From Bdellovibrionales bacterium (GTDB lineage Bacteria; Bdellovibrionota; Bdellovibrionia; Bdellovibrionales; UBA1609), in contig JAIBAM010000002.1 in assembly GCA_019695175.1 (NCBI GenBank), positions 1 through 64,000 of the forward strand: DNA of 64,000 nucleotides, in the 5' to 3' direction. A model generated the notes under the pieces. That model searched no databases. It was not told where the DNA came from and saw only the letters and a program-made list of their open reading frames with translations. A program made the position numbers and the translations under genes. Shown here in pieces: positions 53,105 through 63,900 of the stretch (the stretch's first letter is position 1; each line of letters starts with the position of its first letter).

Positions 53105-55426
53105 GTGTCCGCTTCGCCGGGTTTTGATTTAAAACTTTTAGATGACCCCTTGTTCCGCCCGCTTTATGTCGATAATGGTACGGATCAATGGCAACTTCAG
53201 CTACTCATTCCAGACGCCCGTTGTGCGGCCTGTTTAACCCGTTTGGAAAATACGGCCCTTCAATTTAATGGAGTCCAATCCGCACGTCTCAATTTAGGTG
53301 AAAAAATACTCACGGTTAAAGGAACGGAGCCAATAGATCTAGCTCCTTTAGCCCACAAATTGACTCTGTTGGGATACCAGGTCACTCCCCTAAAAATAGA
53401 CTCCACAGAAGATCCTTGGAAAAAAACCTTTCGCCATCAGTTGATCAAAGTCGCTGTTGCCGGGTTTTGCGCTGGAAATATTATGTTGCTATCCATCGCC
53501 CAGTATGTGGGAGCAGATCTGTCGGAGTTTAACCTTTTTTTTGGCTGGTTGAGTTTTGTTTTATTCCTCCCTATTCTATTTTTTTCTGCGACCACTTTTT
53601 TTTACCAGTTCTTCCAGAGGCTCAAACTTTTACAGCTCTCCATTGATTCCCCTGTGGTGTTAGCGTTGGTTATCGGAAGTGGGCTTAGTTTGAAAAACCT
53701 TATTTATCGTTCTGGAGAGACCTACTTTGACTCATTGGGCGCGTTAATTTTTTTGTTACTAGCCGCTCGACTTTGGCAGTCTGCCTTACAGAGAAAATTG
53801 TCTCAACCCTTTAAACATCTAGCTTTTTTAAATATCGTGAGCGGCACAAAATGGGATGAAAAAAATAAAAAATACCTAACCGTCCCTGTAAATCAACTTC
53901 AGAAAGGGGATCAGATTCGAATTTATCAAAACGAACGTCTCCCCGCAGACGGAATCCTACTCAATACAATTCAAGAAATCGATGCCTCACTTTGGACAGG
54001 GGAGTCTCTTCCACAAATTGTACATCCAGGCGAACTTCTTTTTGCTGGGACCACAGTGATTAGTGATTTTGCCGATATACAAATAACAGCTGAGACGGCA
54101 GAAAGTCGACTGAGCAAAATGATTCGGGAAATCGAAACCAAACGCAGTCAAACTACCCCATATCAATCTTTTATAGATAAAGTGGGACAAGGTTTTACTT
54201 TTATAGTTTTGGGAGTGGCGGCACTTTTTGTTATCTTCTATTGGTCCACAAATCCCTTCGTCGCGGTTGAAAGGGCACTAGCTCTTTCCCTGCTAGCATG
54301 TCCTTGCGCTTTAGCCATTGCCACACCCTTGGCGTTGAGTCGTGGACTGCAGTGGGCCCAACAAGATGGATTTATTATTAAAGAAGGCTCGACATTAGAA
54401 AAACTGGCCAAAATTAAACAGGTCTTTTTGGATAAAACGGGAACTTTAACTTTGGGTCAAAGCACTGTCATCCAAACTATCCCTCAAAAAATAGATCCAC
54501 AGATATTACAGATTCTAAAAGAGTTGGAATGTCGTTCCCAACACCCCCATGCCAAAGCTATTATGAGATTTGTAAATCAATTCCCTGTATCCTCGGAAAA
54601 AATACCTGTAACTCATTGGCAAGAGACCCCCTCTGTTGGGGTTTCAGCCCATATTTTTGAATGTAATTATTCCTTAAAAGCGACGACACCTCCTCCGGAG
54701 GAATCTGCACCTTCTTTAACTTGGATTGGATTATTCCAATCACCTCTTCAAACGATGGGATCCTTTTCCCAAGAAAATCTCCCTTCTGTTTTAGAAAATA
54801 AAGATTCTGTTAAGATCAAGGAGCTGTTAAAAATTTCGTTACAAGATACGGTACGCCCTGAAGCAAAATCGATCGTTGCCAATTTACTAAACCAAGGTTT
54901 AAATACGTTTATAGTTACTGGGGATCGAAGGTCCGTGGCGCACGATCTTGGCTGTCAGTTGGGGCTAAATCCTAAAAATATTTTTGCCGAATGCTCACCA
55001 GAGCAAAAACAAAATATTGTGGGACAATACAGCTCAACTCTTTTTGTCGGAGATGGCGTGAATGACACTCTTGCCATGGCAAAAGCCCAAGTCAGTATTG
55101 CTGTGAGCGGGGCCATGGAAGCAAGCTTGAAGGTCTGTGATATCTACATTGCTGACCCAAACTTAAATAGTTTAATTAATATACTTCATTTATCAACACA
55201 CACTATGAAGTTGATAAGGAGAAATTTTATCGTGGCACTTATCTATAATCTGAGCGGTGGGTTTTTAGCTCTCTCTGGATTTATCCATCCAGTTCTCGCC
55301 GCATTATTAATGCCACTGAGTTCCGCCACCTTAGTTGGACTTACAATTTTGAGTTCCCCTCCGTTTTTAAAAAAACAATCGAGTTCTGCGAATCCGAATC
55401 ATGAAAAAAGTAGGATCCATTTATGA
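53105..55426 (+). CDS. ccoI: Copper-translocating P1B-type ATPase CcoI/FixI
   Basis: This inner-membrane ATPase supplies copper for cbb3 oxidase assembly. An N-terminal HMA domain carries the CAAC metal site (about 38-41). Membrane helices follow, with the CPC motif in LACPCALAIATPLALS, then DKTGTLT with the phosphorylated Asp, and GDGVNDTLAMAKA. At 773 residues it is similar to other CcoI proteins. The start is GTG, with AAGGAG five bases upstream. Its position directly before ccoS and ccoNO supports the CcoI role over a plain CopA exporter. The stop overlaps the ccoS ATG (ATGA). Confidence 0.93.
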   Translation: MSASPGFDLKLLDDPLFRPLYVDNGTDQWQLQLLIPDARCAACLTRLENTALQFNGVQSARLNLGEKILTVKGTEPIDLAPLAHKLTLLGYQVTPLKIDSTEDPWKKTFRHQLIKVAVAGFCAGNIMLLSIAQYVGADLSEFNLFFGWLSFVLFLPILFFSATTFFYQFFQRLKLLQLSIDSPVVLALVIGSGLSLKNLIYRSGETYFDSLGALIFLLLAARLWQSALQRKLSQPFKHLAFLNIVSGTKWDEKNKKYLTVPVNQLQKGDQIRIYQNERLPADGILLNTIQEIDASLWTGESLPQIVHPGELLFAGTTVISDFADIQITAETAESRLSKMIREIETKRSQTTPYQSFIDKVGQGFTFIVLGVAALFVIFYWSTNPFVAVERALALSLLACPCALAIATPLALSRGLQWAQQDGFIIKEGSTLEKLAKIKQVFLDKTGTLTLGQSTVIQTIPQKIDPQILQILKELECRSQHPHAKAIMRFVNQFPVSSEKIPVTHWQETPSVGVSAHIFECNYSLKATTPPPEESAPSLTWIGLFQSPLQTMGSFSQENLPSVLENKDSVKIKELLKISLQDTVRPEAKSIVANLLNQGLNTFIVTGDRRSVAHDLGCQLGLNPKNIFAECSPEQKQNIVGQYSSTLFVGDGVNDTLAMAKAQVSIAVSGAMEASLKVCDIYIADPNLNSLINILHLSTHTMKLIRRNFIVALIYNLSGGFLALSGFIHPVLAALLMPLSSATLVGLTILSSPPFLKKQSSSANPNHEKSRIHL

Positions 55427-55623
55427 GTGCGCTTTGGATCATGATCCCTATCACTGTTCTCTTAGGCTTATTTTTCCTGATCGCATTTATATGGGCCTCC
55501 CGTTCTGGTCAGTTTGATGATTTGGAGACCCCTTCCCATCGAATCTTAATTGAAGAAGTTCCCACTGAAAATAACACATTGATAACATCATCTTTTTCAC
55601 ACAAAGAAAGGGCCACTTTATGA
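55423..55623 (+). CDS. ccoS: cbb3 oxidase maturation protein CcoS
   Basis: A 66-residue protein with one membrane helix (about 5-28, WIMIPITVLLGLFFLIAFI) followed by WASRSGQFDDLETPSHRIL, the conserved CcoS signature. CcoS is needed to put heme and copper into the CcoN subunit. It overlaps both neighbours, ccoI upstream and ccoNO downstream (ATGA in each case), so it is translated as part of the operon. Confidence 0.93.
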   Translation: MSALWIMIPITVLLGLFFLIAFIWASRSGQFDDLETPSHRILIEEVPTENNTLITSSFSHKERATL

Positions 55624-57740
55624 CTCAGTCGCATTCCTTAGCTGAAGTTTATGACGATAAAATTGTCAGAAGCTTCGTTTTAGCCACTCTTTTTTGGGGG
55701 CTTATCGCTTTTATCGTGGGGCTACTCGCCGCACTTCAATTGGCCTATTGGCCATTTAATTTTAATTTGGAATGGTTGACTTATGGTCGCATTCGCCCTT
55801 TGCATACCAACGCGGCTATTTTTGCTTTTGCGGGAAATGCTATTTTTGCTGGTATCTATTACAGCACGCAAAGATTGCTTAAAACCAGAATGTTTTCGGA
55901 TCTTCTCTCTTCCCTTCATTTTTGGGGTTGGCAAATCTTAATCGTGAGTGCTGCCGTCACTCTTCTTCTCGGATTCTCCATGGGCAAGGAGTACGCTGAA
56001 CTAGAATGGCCCCTTGATATTTTTATCACTCTGATTTGGGTTATTTTTGCGGTAAACTTTTTTGGCACTTTGTCTCGTCGCAAAGAAAAACATATGTATG
56101 TCGCCATCTGGTTTTACATTGCCACCATCATCACTGTGGCTGTTCTCCACATAGTAAATTCCATTGAAATTCCGGTTTCCACATTTAAAAGCTACCCTGT
56201 TTGGAGTGGAATCCAAGACGCTCTCGTGCAGTGGTGGTACGGTCATAATGCCGTGGCCTTTTTCCTCACCACTCCTTTTTTGGGACTGATGTATTATTTT
56301 ATTCCCAAAGCGGCCGATCGACCGGTTTACAGTTATCGTCTCTCCATCATTCACTTTTGGGCGTTGGTTTTCTTGTACATCTGGGCTGGTCCACACCATT
56401 TACTTTACACGGCTCTCCCTGACTGGGCTCAAACCTTGGGGATGATATTTAGTCTGATGCTTTGGGCTCCAAGCTGGGGCGGTATGATCAACGGGTTGCT
56501 GACCTTGCGGGGTGCTTGGCATAAAGTACGAACTGAACCCATTCTCAAATTTTTAGTTACGGCAGTTACTTTCTACGGAATGAGCACGTTTGAAGGTCCC
56601 CTACTCTCAATAAAATCTGTGAGTGCATTAGCGCATTACACCGATTGGATCATCGCCCACGTTCACGGTGGCACCCTGGGCTGGAATGGATTTCTCACTT
56701 TTGGAATGATTTATTACCTAGTTCCACGTCTGTGGAACACCCAGCTCCACAGTAAAAAATTAGCTGAGTGGCATTTCTGGATTGGATTACTTGGAATCAT
56801 TATTTACTACATTTCCATGTGGGCTGCTGGAATTACCCAGGGACTCATGTGGCGGGCCGTGGATGATAAAGGAAAATTAGTCTACCCAGATTTTATTGAG
56901 ACCGTTACTAGAATCGTCCCACTCTATTGGGTTCGCGCCCTTGGTGGAGCCCTTTTTATCGCCGGATTTTTACTCATGATCTACAATATATGGAAGACCC
57001 TTCGTAAGGCTCCCCAGACCCGAAAGGAAGAGATCGTTCCCCAACAAGTCCCACTCAAGACCCAAACTCACCCTGAGACTAGCCACAGAAAACTAGAAGG
57101 ACTGGTCACTGTTTTCACCGTTCTTGTGGTATTGGCTGTCTTGGCTGGTTCCATTATTGAAATCTATCCCACGCTGTCTCTGCACAACTATATCGACCCA
57201 CTAAAGAGAACGCAGCCCTATTCTCCATTAGAAATCGCAGGTCGTGATGTTTATATTTCAGAAGGATGTTACGTATGTCACTCTCAAATGATTCGTAAAC
57301 TTCCAGAGGATGTTTTGAGATTTGGTCCTGCTTCTACGATTGAAGAAAGTTTTTACGATCACCCCTTCCAATGGGGTTCAAAAAGAACAGGTCCAGATCT
57401 AGCCCGCGTGGGTGGGAAATATCCTGCCTTATGGCACTATCGACACATGATGAATCCTCGTGATTTAATTCCCCAATCCATTATGCCCAATTATCCTTGG
57501 TTAGAGCAAAAGAAGGTGGACTTCTATGTTCTTCGTAAAAAATTTTCCGTTTTAAAACGACTGGGAGTTCCCTATGATGAAAACACTGTAGCCAATGCCG
57601 ATAAAATTGCCGAAGAACAGGCCAAAACAATAGCTGCAGAGCTTAAAAATGGTGGGGCTCCTGCTGGTTTGGAAGACAAGGAGATTGTAGCCCTTATTGC
57701 CTATCTTCAAGCTCTTGGGAAAAAAGGAGGCACACCGTGA
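55620..57740 (+). CDS. ccoNO: cbb3-type cytochrome c oxidase, fused subunits I and II (CcoN-CcoO)
   Basis: The catalytic subunit of a high-affinity terminal oxidase is fused to the monoheme CcoO. The first about 475 residues are CcoN with 12 helices: RPLHTNAAIFAF (low-spin heme His), WYGHNAVAFFL and GPHHLLYT (CuB His residues), and WIIAHVHGGTLGWNG (heme His residues). A linker of about 30 residues (KAPQTRKEEIV) leads to CcoO, with a membrane anchor (VTVFTVLVVLAVLAGSIIEIYP), the heme c motif GCYVCHSQM and the Met ligand in SIMPNYPWL. The two subunits are usually separate genes; the fused arrangement is known in some other phyla. All key ligands are kept, so it should be active. Confidence 0.95.
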   Translation: MTQSHSLAEVYDDKIVRSFVLATLFWGLIAFIVGLLAALQLAYWPFNFNLEWLTYGRIRPLHTNAAIFAFAGNAIFAGIYYSTQRLLKTRMFSDLLSSLHFWGWQILIVSAAVTLLLGFSMGKEYAELEWPLDIFITLIWVIFAVNFFGTLSRRKEKHMYVAIWFYIATIITVAVLHIVNSIEIPVSTFKSYPVWSGIQDALVQWWYGHNAVAFFLTTPFLGLMYYFIPKAADRPVYSYRLSIIHFWALVFLYIWAGPHHLLYTALPDWAQTLGMIFSLMLWAPSWGGMINGLLTLRGAWHKVRTEPILKFLVTAVTFYGMSTFEGPLLSIKSVSALAHYTDWIIAHVHGGTLGWNGFLTFGMIYYLVPRLWNTQLHSKKLAEWHFWIGLLGIIIYYISMWAAGITQGLMWRAVDDKGKLVYPDFIETVTRIVPLYWVRALGGALFIAGFLLMIYNIWKTLRKAPQTRKEEIVPQQVPLKTQTHPETSHRKLEGLVTVFTVLVVLAVLAGSIIEIYPTLSLHNYIDPLKRTQPYSPLEIAGRDVYISEGCYVCHSQMIRKLPEDVLRFGPASTIEESFYDHPFQWGSKRTGPDLARVGGKYPALWHYRHMMNPRDLIPQSIMPNYPWLEQKKVDFYVLRKKFSVLKRLGVPYDENTVANADKIAEEQAKTIAAELKNGGAPAGLEDKEIVALIAYLQALGKKGGTP

Positions 57741-57931
57741 AACAGTTGGGCCTTAGTTACTTTACTGATTTACATGTGACCCTTATAGGACTTTTATTGT
57801 TTATAGTAGTTTTTGCTACTATTTCCTTTTGGGTTTTAAAAATGATCACAACCGAGCAAGTGGATCGCTGGTCTCGGTTGCCATTAGATTCCGATTCATC
57901 CTCAGAGCCAAAAACAGGGAGTCACCCATGA
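57737..57931 (+). CDS. ccoQ: Small membrane subunit CcoQ-like
   Basis: A 64-residue single-helix protein (HVTLIGLLLFIVVFATISFWVL) encoded between ccoNO and ccoP and overlapping both by 4 bases. Position, size and topology fit CcoQ, which stabilises the oxidase complex. Sequence conservation in CcoQ is weak, so the name rests mainly on context. Confidence 0.75.
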   Translation: MKQLGLSYFTDLHVTLIGLLLFIVVFATISFWVLKMITTEQVDRWSRLPLDSDSSSEPKTGSHP

Positions 57932-58530
57932 ACTCAAACCAAAATCCCCCATCTCCAAACCAAAATAAATCACTAGTGGACGAAGCCTTAATTGAAGGGC
58001 ACGAATACGATGGAATTAAGGAGCTAGACAACCCCCTCCCCGCCTGGTGGCTCTTTACTTTTTTAATAACCATTATTTTTAGTTTTTTATATTGGATCCA
58101 CTATGATCTTACGGCTACAGGGCCTAGTACCAGTGCCGAGCTGGAAATGGAGCTCTCGCAACTTCAAGCTCTTCATTCTGCAGCCACTTCTAAAGAACCA
58201 TCCGTGGACTTACAGTCCCTCGTTAAAAACAGCAAAGCTTTAGAAGTAGGACAAGGTGTGTTTGCGGCTCGCTGCGCTGTCTGCCACGGTGCCAAGGCCG
58301 AAGGACAAATCGGACCTAATTTAACCGACCGATTTTGGATTCATGGCAAAGGAACACCTGAGGACATCTTACAAGTCGTAAGCAAAGGTGTTTTAGAAAA
58401 AGGAATGCCTTCATGGGAAAGCATGCTTTCTGCAACAGAAATTCAGAGTGTGTCAGTCTATGTGTTTACTCTCAAAAACTCCAATCCCCCTAACGCCAAA
58501 GCTCCTGATGGAACGGAAATCAAAGAATAA
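57928..58530 (+). CDS. ccoP: cbb3 oxidase subunit III CcoP, monoheme form
   Basis: The ATG at 57928 overlaps the ccoQ stop as ATGA; an upstream in-frame extension lies inside ccoQ and is not used. Residues about 15-55 are the CcoP N-terminus (EGHEYDGIKELDNPLPAWW and the membrane helix). One heme motif, CAVCH, follows with IGPNLTDRFWIHG, VSKGVLEKGMPSWESML and ending near SVYVFTL, the first cytochrome module of CcoP. The protein then stops at 201 residues, and the second CxxCH of ordinary CcoP (about 290-310 residues) is absent. Electron entry must therefore pass through one heme here and the CcoO heme. Confidence 0.92.
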   Translation: MNSNQNPPSPNQNKSLVDEALIEGHEYDGIKELDNPLPAWWLFTFLITIIFSFLYWIHYDLTATGPSTSAELEMELSQLQALHSAATSKEPSVDLQSLVKNSKALEVGQGVFAARCAVCHGAKAEGQIGPNLTDRFWIHGKGTPEDILQVVSKGVLEKGMPSWESMLSATEIQSVSVYVFTLKNSNPPNAKAPDGTEIKE

Positions 58531-58585
58531 TATAAATAAATAATATTTAATATCCATTTATTAAAAGAGAACAGGGGTCCTGAAC

Positions 58586-60136
58586 ATGACGACGAAAATT
58601 CCATCACGTGAGCTTCCTGAGGAAAGTTTGGGATCCCTGGACGAATTTGGCAACCGGCTTTTTATTTATCCTGCTACCGTGCGCGGAGCCTGGAATCGTT
58701 TGCGTAAGCGCTTCCACTTTATTTTGTTGATTATTTTTTTGATTTTGCCTTGGTTAAGATGGCATGGGAATCCCCTTTTGCAGCTCGATGTGGTCCATAG
58801 AAAATTTATTATTTTTGGTCTCACCTTATGGGCTCAGGATGGGCCTCTCATATTCTTTGTATTGGCTGGATTTGTGATCACGCTTTTTTTTATAACGTCC
58901 TTGTGGGGTCGAGTTTGGTGTGGTTGGGCCTGTCCACAAACAGTTTTTATTGAAATGGTATTTCGTAAACTAGAATATTGGTTTGAAGGAACTCACCTCG
59001 AAAGACGTCGTTTAAATGAGGGTCCCTTTACTTTAAACAAACTTTGGAAAAAGACAGGCAAATGGTTTGCCTTTTTCATTGCCAGTTGGATTGTTGGAAA
59101 TACCTTTTTGAGCTACTTTGTGGGGACCGAACGTTTGCTGCAAATGATCTCTGTAAGCCCTTGGCAGAATCCGGAAAGTTTTTTAGTTATGGCCTTTACC
59201 ACTCTAGTCACTTTGTTTGATTTTGGTTGGTTCCGTGAACAGTTTTGTATCATTATGTGCCCCTATGGGAGATTTCAATCTGTTCTTATGGATCATCAGT
59301 CCTCCACCATCATTTATGATTACCACCGCGGAGAGCCCCGCAAGGGCAGCTCCAACCTCTTGCCTGGTCAAAAAACAGGTGATTGCATTAATTGTTTTAA
59401 ATGTGTTGCTGTGTGTCCCACAGCCATCGACATACGCCGCGGACAACAGATGGAGTGCATTGCTTGCACGGCTTGTATAGATGCTTGTGATGAAGTTATG
59501 GAAAAAATGCAAAAACCCAAAGGTCTGATTCGCTATGGCTCTGGTGCGGAGCTTGAACTTGTGGCAAATTCCAAAAATTCATCATTGACTCAAGAAAAAA
59601 TATCTTCCACTCCAGAGAGAACAAAAGTCATCACCCCTAGTAAGCCCCAAAAAAAATTTACCACAAGATCTTTAATTTATTTAGCACTCTTGATTATAAT
59701 TAATTTAGGTTTAGTCTACTCACTCTTCAAGAGGCAAACGCTTCCCCTGACTATATTGCGAGGAATTGAAACCCCTTATCGAACCATTCTTTGGAATGAG
59801 AAAGAGCCTGGATTTTTAAATCACTTTCGTTTATCTCTTCAAAATCATTTTCCAGAACCTATCTCCTTTAAAATTCGAGCTGAGGACTTTAATGTCCCCG
59901 TGCGCATTATTATTCCACCTGGTAGCTTTGTGGCATCTGGAACCGCCAACCAAATTCATTGTTTTGTAGAATTCCCCGCCACTCTTTTAGAAAATAAAAA
60001 AGGAGTTTTTGACCTCAAAATTATCGTTGAAGTTTACCGAAAAGATATCTCTCCGACCCTTACAGCAGGGAGTGAAAGTAAACCTTTTCTCATTAAACAC
60101 GAAACCGTTCGCTTGCTTGGATCCGCAGTAAAATAG
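58586..60136 (+). CDS. ccoG: Cytochrome oxidase accessory protein CcoG (FixG/RdxA)
   Basis: CcoG is a membrane ferredoxin-type protein needed to assemble cbb3 oxidase, known to reduce Cu(II) for the oxidase. The 516 residues contain several membrane helices, the conserved WCGWACPQTVFIEMVFRKLEYW and FREQFCIIMCPYGRFQSVLMD segments, and two 4Fe-4S sites in CINCFKCVAVCPTAIDIRRGQQMECIACTACIDACDEVM (described as two Cys clusters, about 268-300). The C-terminus is an Ig-like periplasmic domain, as usual. It is the last cco gene, 56 bp after ccoP. Confidence 0.95.
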   Translation: MTTKIPSRELPEESLGSLDEFGNRLFIYPATVRGAWNRLRKRFHFILLIIFLILPWLRWHGNPLLQLDVVHRKFIIFGLTLWAQDGPLIFFVLAGFVITLFFITSLWGRVWCGWACPQTVFIEMVFRKLEYWFEGTHLERRRLNEGPFTLNKLWKKTGKWFAFFIASWIVGNTFLSYFVGTERLLQMISVSPWQNPESFLVMAFTTLVTLFDFGWFREQFCIIMCPYGRFQSVLMDHQSSTIIYDYHRGEPRKGSSNLLPGQKTGDCINCFKCVAVCPTAIDIRRGQQMECIACTACIDACDEVMEKMQKPKGLIRYGSGAELELVANSKNSSLTQEKISSTPERTKVITPSKPQKKFTTRSLIYLALLIIINLGLVYSLFKRQTLPLTILRGIETPYRTILWNEKEPGFLNHFRLSLQNHFPEPISFKIRAEDFNVPVRIIIPPGSFVASGTANQIHCFVEFPATLLENKKGVFDLKIIVEVYRKDISPTLTAGSESKPFLIKHETVRLLGSAVK

Positions 60137-60290
60137 TCTGTTTAGCTTCTCTCTGAACTCTTTGTTCTTTCCTCCTGCAAGAGTGCAAAAATTCGTGCTT
60201 TCCATAAGCAGAAAGGAGCTTAACCTGCCGCCATTGACTTTAGTTATGTAAAAAATTTAATTAAGTAATATTTTCTTTACCAAGTTTAGT

Positions 60291-60953
60291 TTGGAACTGA
60301 GTCAGTTAGCCCTCGCCCCATTTATTTTAAGACCTTTGCTCACTACCGTCACCCCTCAGCGACAGGACGCCAATTTAACGCCCTTATTATTAGACGATCA
60401 TGATTTTTTTGATGCACTTAGCTTGAGTCGCGAGGCTACTGGTCCAATGTGGTTTGGAATTCATTCACCCACACAGGCTTACTTACAAACTCTAGAGTAT
60501 TTACCGGATTGGGTTGAACTTGTAAAAATCGCTCAACAAAAAAATTTTCATGGACCGAGTCACTCTTCTGAAACTTTGTATTTTAGAAAACTCAAAATTC
60601 TATTTATTCTTCAATTTGAAAAAACTTTTCCTCTCAATTGGTCAAAATCACCACACTTCTTACAAACTGAGTTTCTATTTTTTCTTGAAAACTATATCTT
60701 AATCTTACAAAACATAGAAAGAATTCAGGGTTATCCATTTGGAGCCAGCATCATAAAGCGACCTCAGTTAACTCCGGAAAGTCAAACCAAGTTAAAATAT
60801 TTAGAAATGGATTTAAACGCTCTTTATGAATTAATTTATGGAATTTGGAAACATCAAAAATTTGACGTGCAAAACCTCACCCAAAAACTCAATCAAATAG
60901 ATTTTTTTAAAAACGCCAAGAACTACTTTCCAGACTTCCTAAATAAGAATTAA
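60291..60953 (+). CDS. Hypothetical protein downstream of ccoG
   Basis: The 220-residue frame begins with TTG (ELSQLALAPFILRPLLTT) and has no obvious ribosome binding site. It is rich in aromatic residues and Leu, without signal peptide or clear membrane helix. I recognise no domain. Spacing to ccoG is 154 bp, so membership of the cco operon is uncertain. It is convergent with the surface-protein gene, with only 7 bp between the stops. The missing assembly gene ccoH is not this one, since CcoH/FixH has an N-terminal membrane anchor. Confidence 0.5.
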   Translation: MELSQLALAPFILRPLLTTVTPQRQDANLTPLLLDDHDFFDALSLSREATGPMWFGIHSPTQAYLQTLEYLPDWVELVKIAQQKNFHGPSHSSETLYFRKLKILFILQFEKTFPLNWSKSPHFLQTEFLFFLENYILILQNIERIQGYPFGASIIKRPQLTPESQTKLKYLEMDLNALYELIYGIWKHQKFDVQNLTQKLNQIDFFKNAKNYFPDFLNKN

Positions 60954-60960
60954 ACTCCTT

Positions 60961-63900
60961 TTAAGGCACCACCCATCCCGAGGACAAACACAGTGTCATT
61001 AAGATCATGCGCCAAGCCTCAAAAAGTTTGTCCTTCCCACTTTCAACTAAAATTCCAGCAACGCCGTTTTGTCCAGAGGCTGGTGAAATCGCACGACCTA
61101 ATTCCGTTAATTTAGTAATGACATCACCCGACGGTGTTGCTCCTGGGTAAAATCTTTGAAAGGCCTTCGTTAAGTTTGAACTATTTATATCGGCCAAATT
61201 ATTACTTTGGCTTAATAAATTAGCTCTAGATAGAGCCACTGCAATGTTACCTTTGTCTCCTGAAAGTTTGATACATACAGATGCCCTAACCCCTTCGCTC
61301 ATTATAGTACTGACAGGATTACTAGTGGCCTCCATTTCACTCTCACCCAAATTGACTTTGGGACATATATCCTGAGAGGCCCCCGCCACAACAGAGATTT
61401 TTTTTACTCGTAAGTCACTATTGGATTCATATGTTGTGTCTTGAGGGTTACAAGTAGAACCAAACAAATCAGCCCGTGCAGACAATTTTTGAACATGTGG
61501 AGTTACTTTACTAGCATCGGATCCATAAACTTTATTAAGAACAGAGGCAATATAATACCGATCCCCCTGAAGAGTTTCAAAGGGTTGCGCTTCAATCGAA
61601 GCTCCATTGGCTGAAGGGGGATCATTCGGTGCGTCTTGAGCTAACCAATTTAATATAGTTTGCACCTGGCTTTCAGTTAAAGATCCATAATTACCCTTTC
61701 CCATTTGCACCGAGCCAGTTGAAGTAGTTCGCGGAGTTTGAATGATGGATGCCATTCTAGAATTTATTCCACCCTGAATGGCTGAAAGGGTACTGCTACT
61801 ACCTAAAGGATTTTTAAAAATCCTGATACTATCATAAGTTTTAAAATTCATGCCATGACATCCTGTACAACCAGTAGTATCGGTTTCATTATTATTAGTA
61901 TCAGGTGAGATTATACTCTTTACGGTGGAGTAATAAACTCGAGTTCTGAGATCTCCGGCTCCTCTCCCAGAAATATTAAAAGCTGTTTGTTGATTACTTA
62001 TACCGTTACCGTAACCCACATTGATAGTCGCACGAATTAATCCGTTTGCTGTGGGAGAAAAGTCCACTGATATCGTACAGCTAGAATTTCCCGATAGAGT
62101 ACTGCTGCAGGTCCCTCCAGTTCCAGGAAAAGTTCCTCCAGTATACTTAAAGGCTGTGGCGTTAGAACTGGCGGACAACGCAACGGACGCGCCCCCTACC
62201 GATGTTGTTATGGAAAGACCTGATGCGGCACTACCCCCGCTGTTCCTTATGGTAATTATTTCTCTTCTTCTTTCTCCAACTTTTACTGCAAGCACATTGA
62301 CAGGAGAAATTTCCAGCAATGCATTACTTACGGTACTTCCCGTAAGGCTACTCGTTGCCGTCCTGGCTGCAGCTCCATTGTTGTAATTGATCGTTAGTGT
62401 TCCCGTATGCGCCGAAGCCGAACTTGCTGGTGTGTATTTAACTTTAATAGTGCAGGAGCTTCCTACATTCAAAGAGGTCCCACAAGTTCCTCCACCAGGA
62501 TACCCCCCACCACCACTATAGGAAAAAGATCCACTTAAAGCAGCTCCAGATAAACCACTCAAAGCACTTCCCCCTGCAGCTGCAGTATTACTTAAGGTTA
62601 TAACCTGCTCGACAGCAGAACTCCCGATAGCTCGCGAACCAAAATCAACTGCAGCGGGTGTCAAAGTTGCGACCCCTACAGCAACGGTTCTTCCCGTAAG
62701 GCTACTCGTTGCCGTCCTGGCTGCAGCTCCATTGTTGTAATTGATCGTTAGTGTTCCCGTATGCGCCGAAGCCGAACTTGCTGGTGTGTATTTAACTTTA
62801 ATAGTGCAGGAGCTTCCTACATTCAAAGAGGTCCCACAAGTTCCTCCACCAGGATACCCCCCACCACCACTATAGGAAAAAGATCCACTTAAAGCAGCTC
62901 CAGATAAACCACTCAAAGCACTTCCCCCTGCAGCTGCAGTATTACTTAAGGTTATAACCTGCTCGACAGCAGAACTCCCGATAGCTCGCGAACCAAAATC
63001 AACTGCAGCGGGTGTCAAAGTTGCGGCCCCTACAGCAACGGTTTCACCTGTTAAAGCCTTGGAAACAGAAGTACTCGTTGCGCCATTATTATAGGTAATC
63101 GTTAAACTTCCGCTATGACTGACAGCAATACTTGCCGGGGAATAGCTAATCTTAATCGTGCAAGAGGCTCCAGCCGCCAAACTACCATTAGTTCTGCAAG
63201 TACCATCAGTTCCGGGAAACCCCGCTGTCCCTTTATAAGAAAAAGGACTTGTTAAAGCAGCTCCAGAAATATTTGTAATACTGCTTCCAAGGGAAGTATT
63301 ACTCAAAGTAACTAATAAATCTGTAGGTCCACTTCCAATTGTCCTTTGGCCAAAAGTTAATGTTGTCGGCGATAAGGAAGCAACTCCTGGCGCAATAGTT
63401 TGGGCTGTTAGTGCTTTCACCACAGAAGTATTTACCCTTCCATTATTGTAATTAATCGTTATGTTCACGCTATGTGCTAAAGGTCCATTTGCTGGAGTAA
63501 ATAAAATAACTAAGGTACAGGAAGCTCTAGCCGCCAAACTACCTCTTGCAACACAAGAACCCCCTGTTCCCGGAAAGCTCCCTCCTTTGAATGAAAAAGG
63601 TGCTAGTAATCCGGTAACTTCAATTTGATTGATTGCACTTCCCCCTGCAGCTGCGTCATTTCGTACCCTCAAGGTTAACTCTCTCGCTGAGCTTCCAATA
63701 ACCCCTGAACCAAAGTTCACTGGATCTGAAGAAGGAGCCTCGCCGCTGTCTGCAGAAATTGAAGCAACACCAGCAACCACAGTTTGACCCCTCAAATTTC
63801 TAGATACAGAGGTCGTATCAACTCCATTATTATAATTGATGGTAAGTGCCCCTGAATGACTTCCAGCTACTGTCGTTGCCAGATAACTCACTACGACCTG

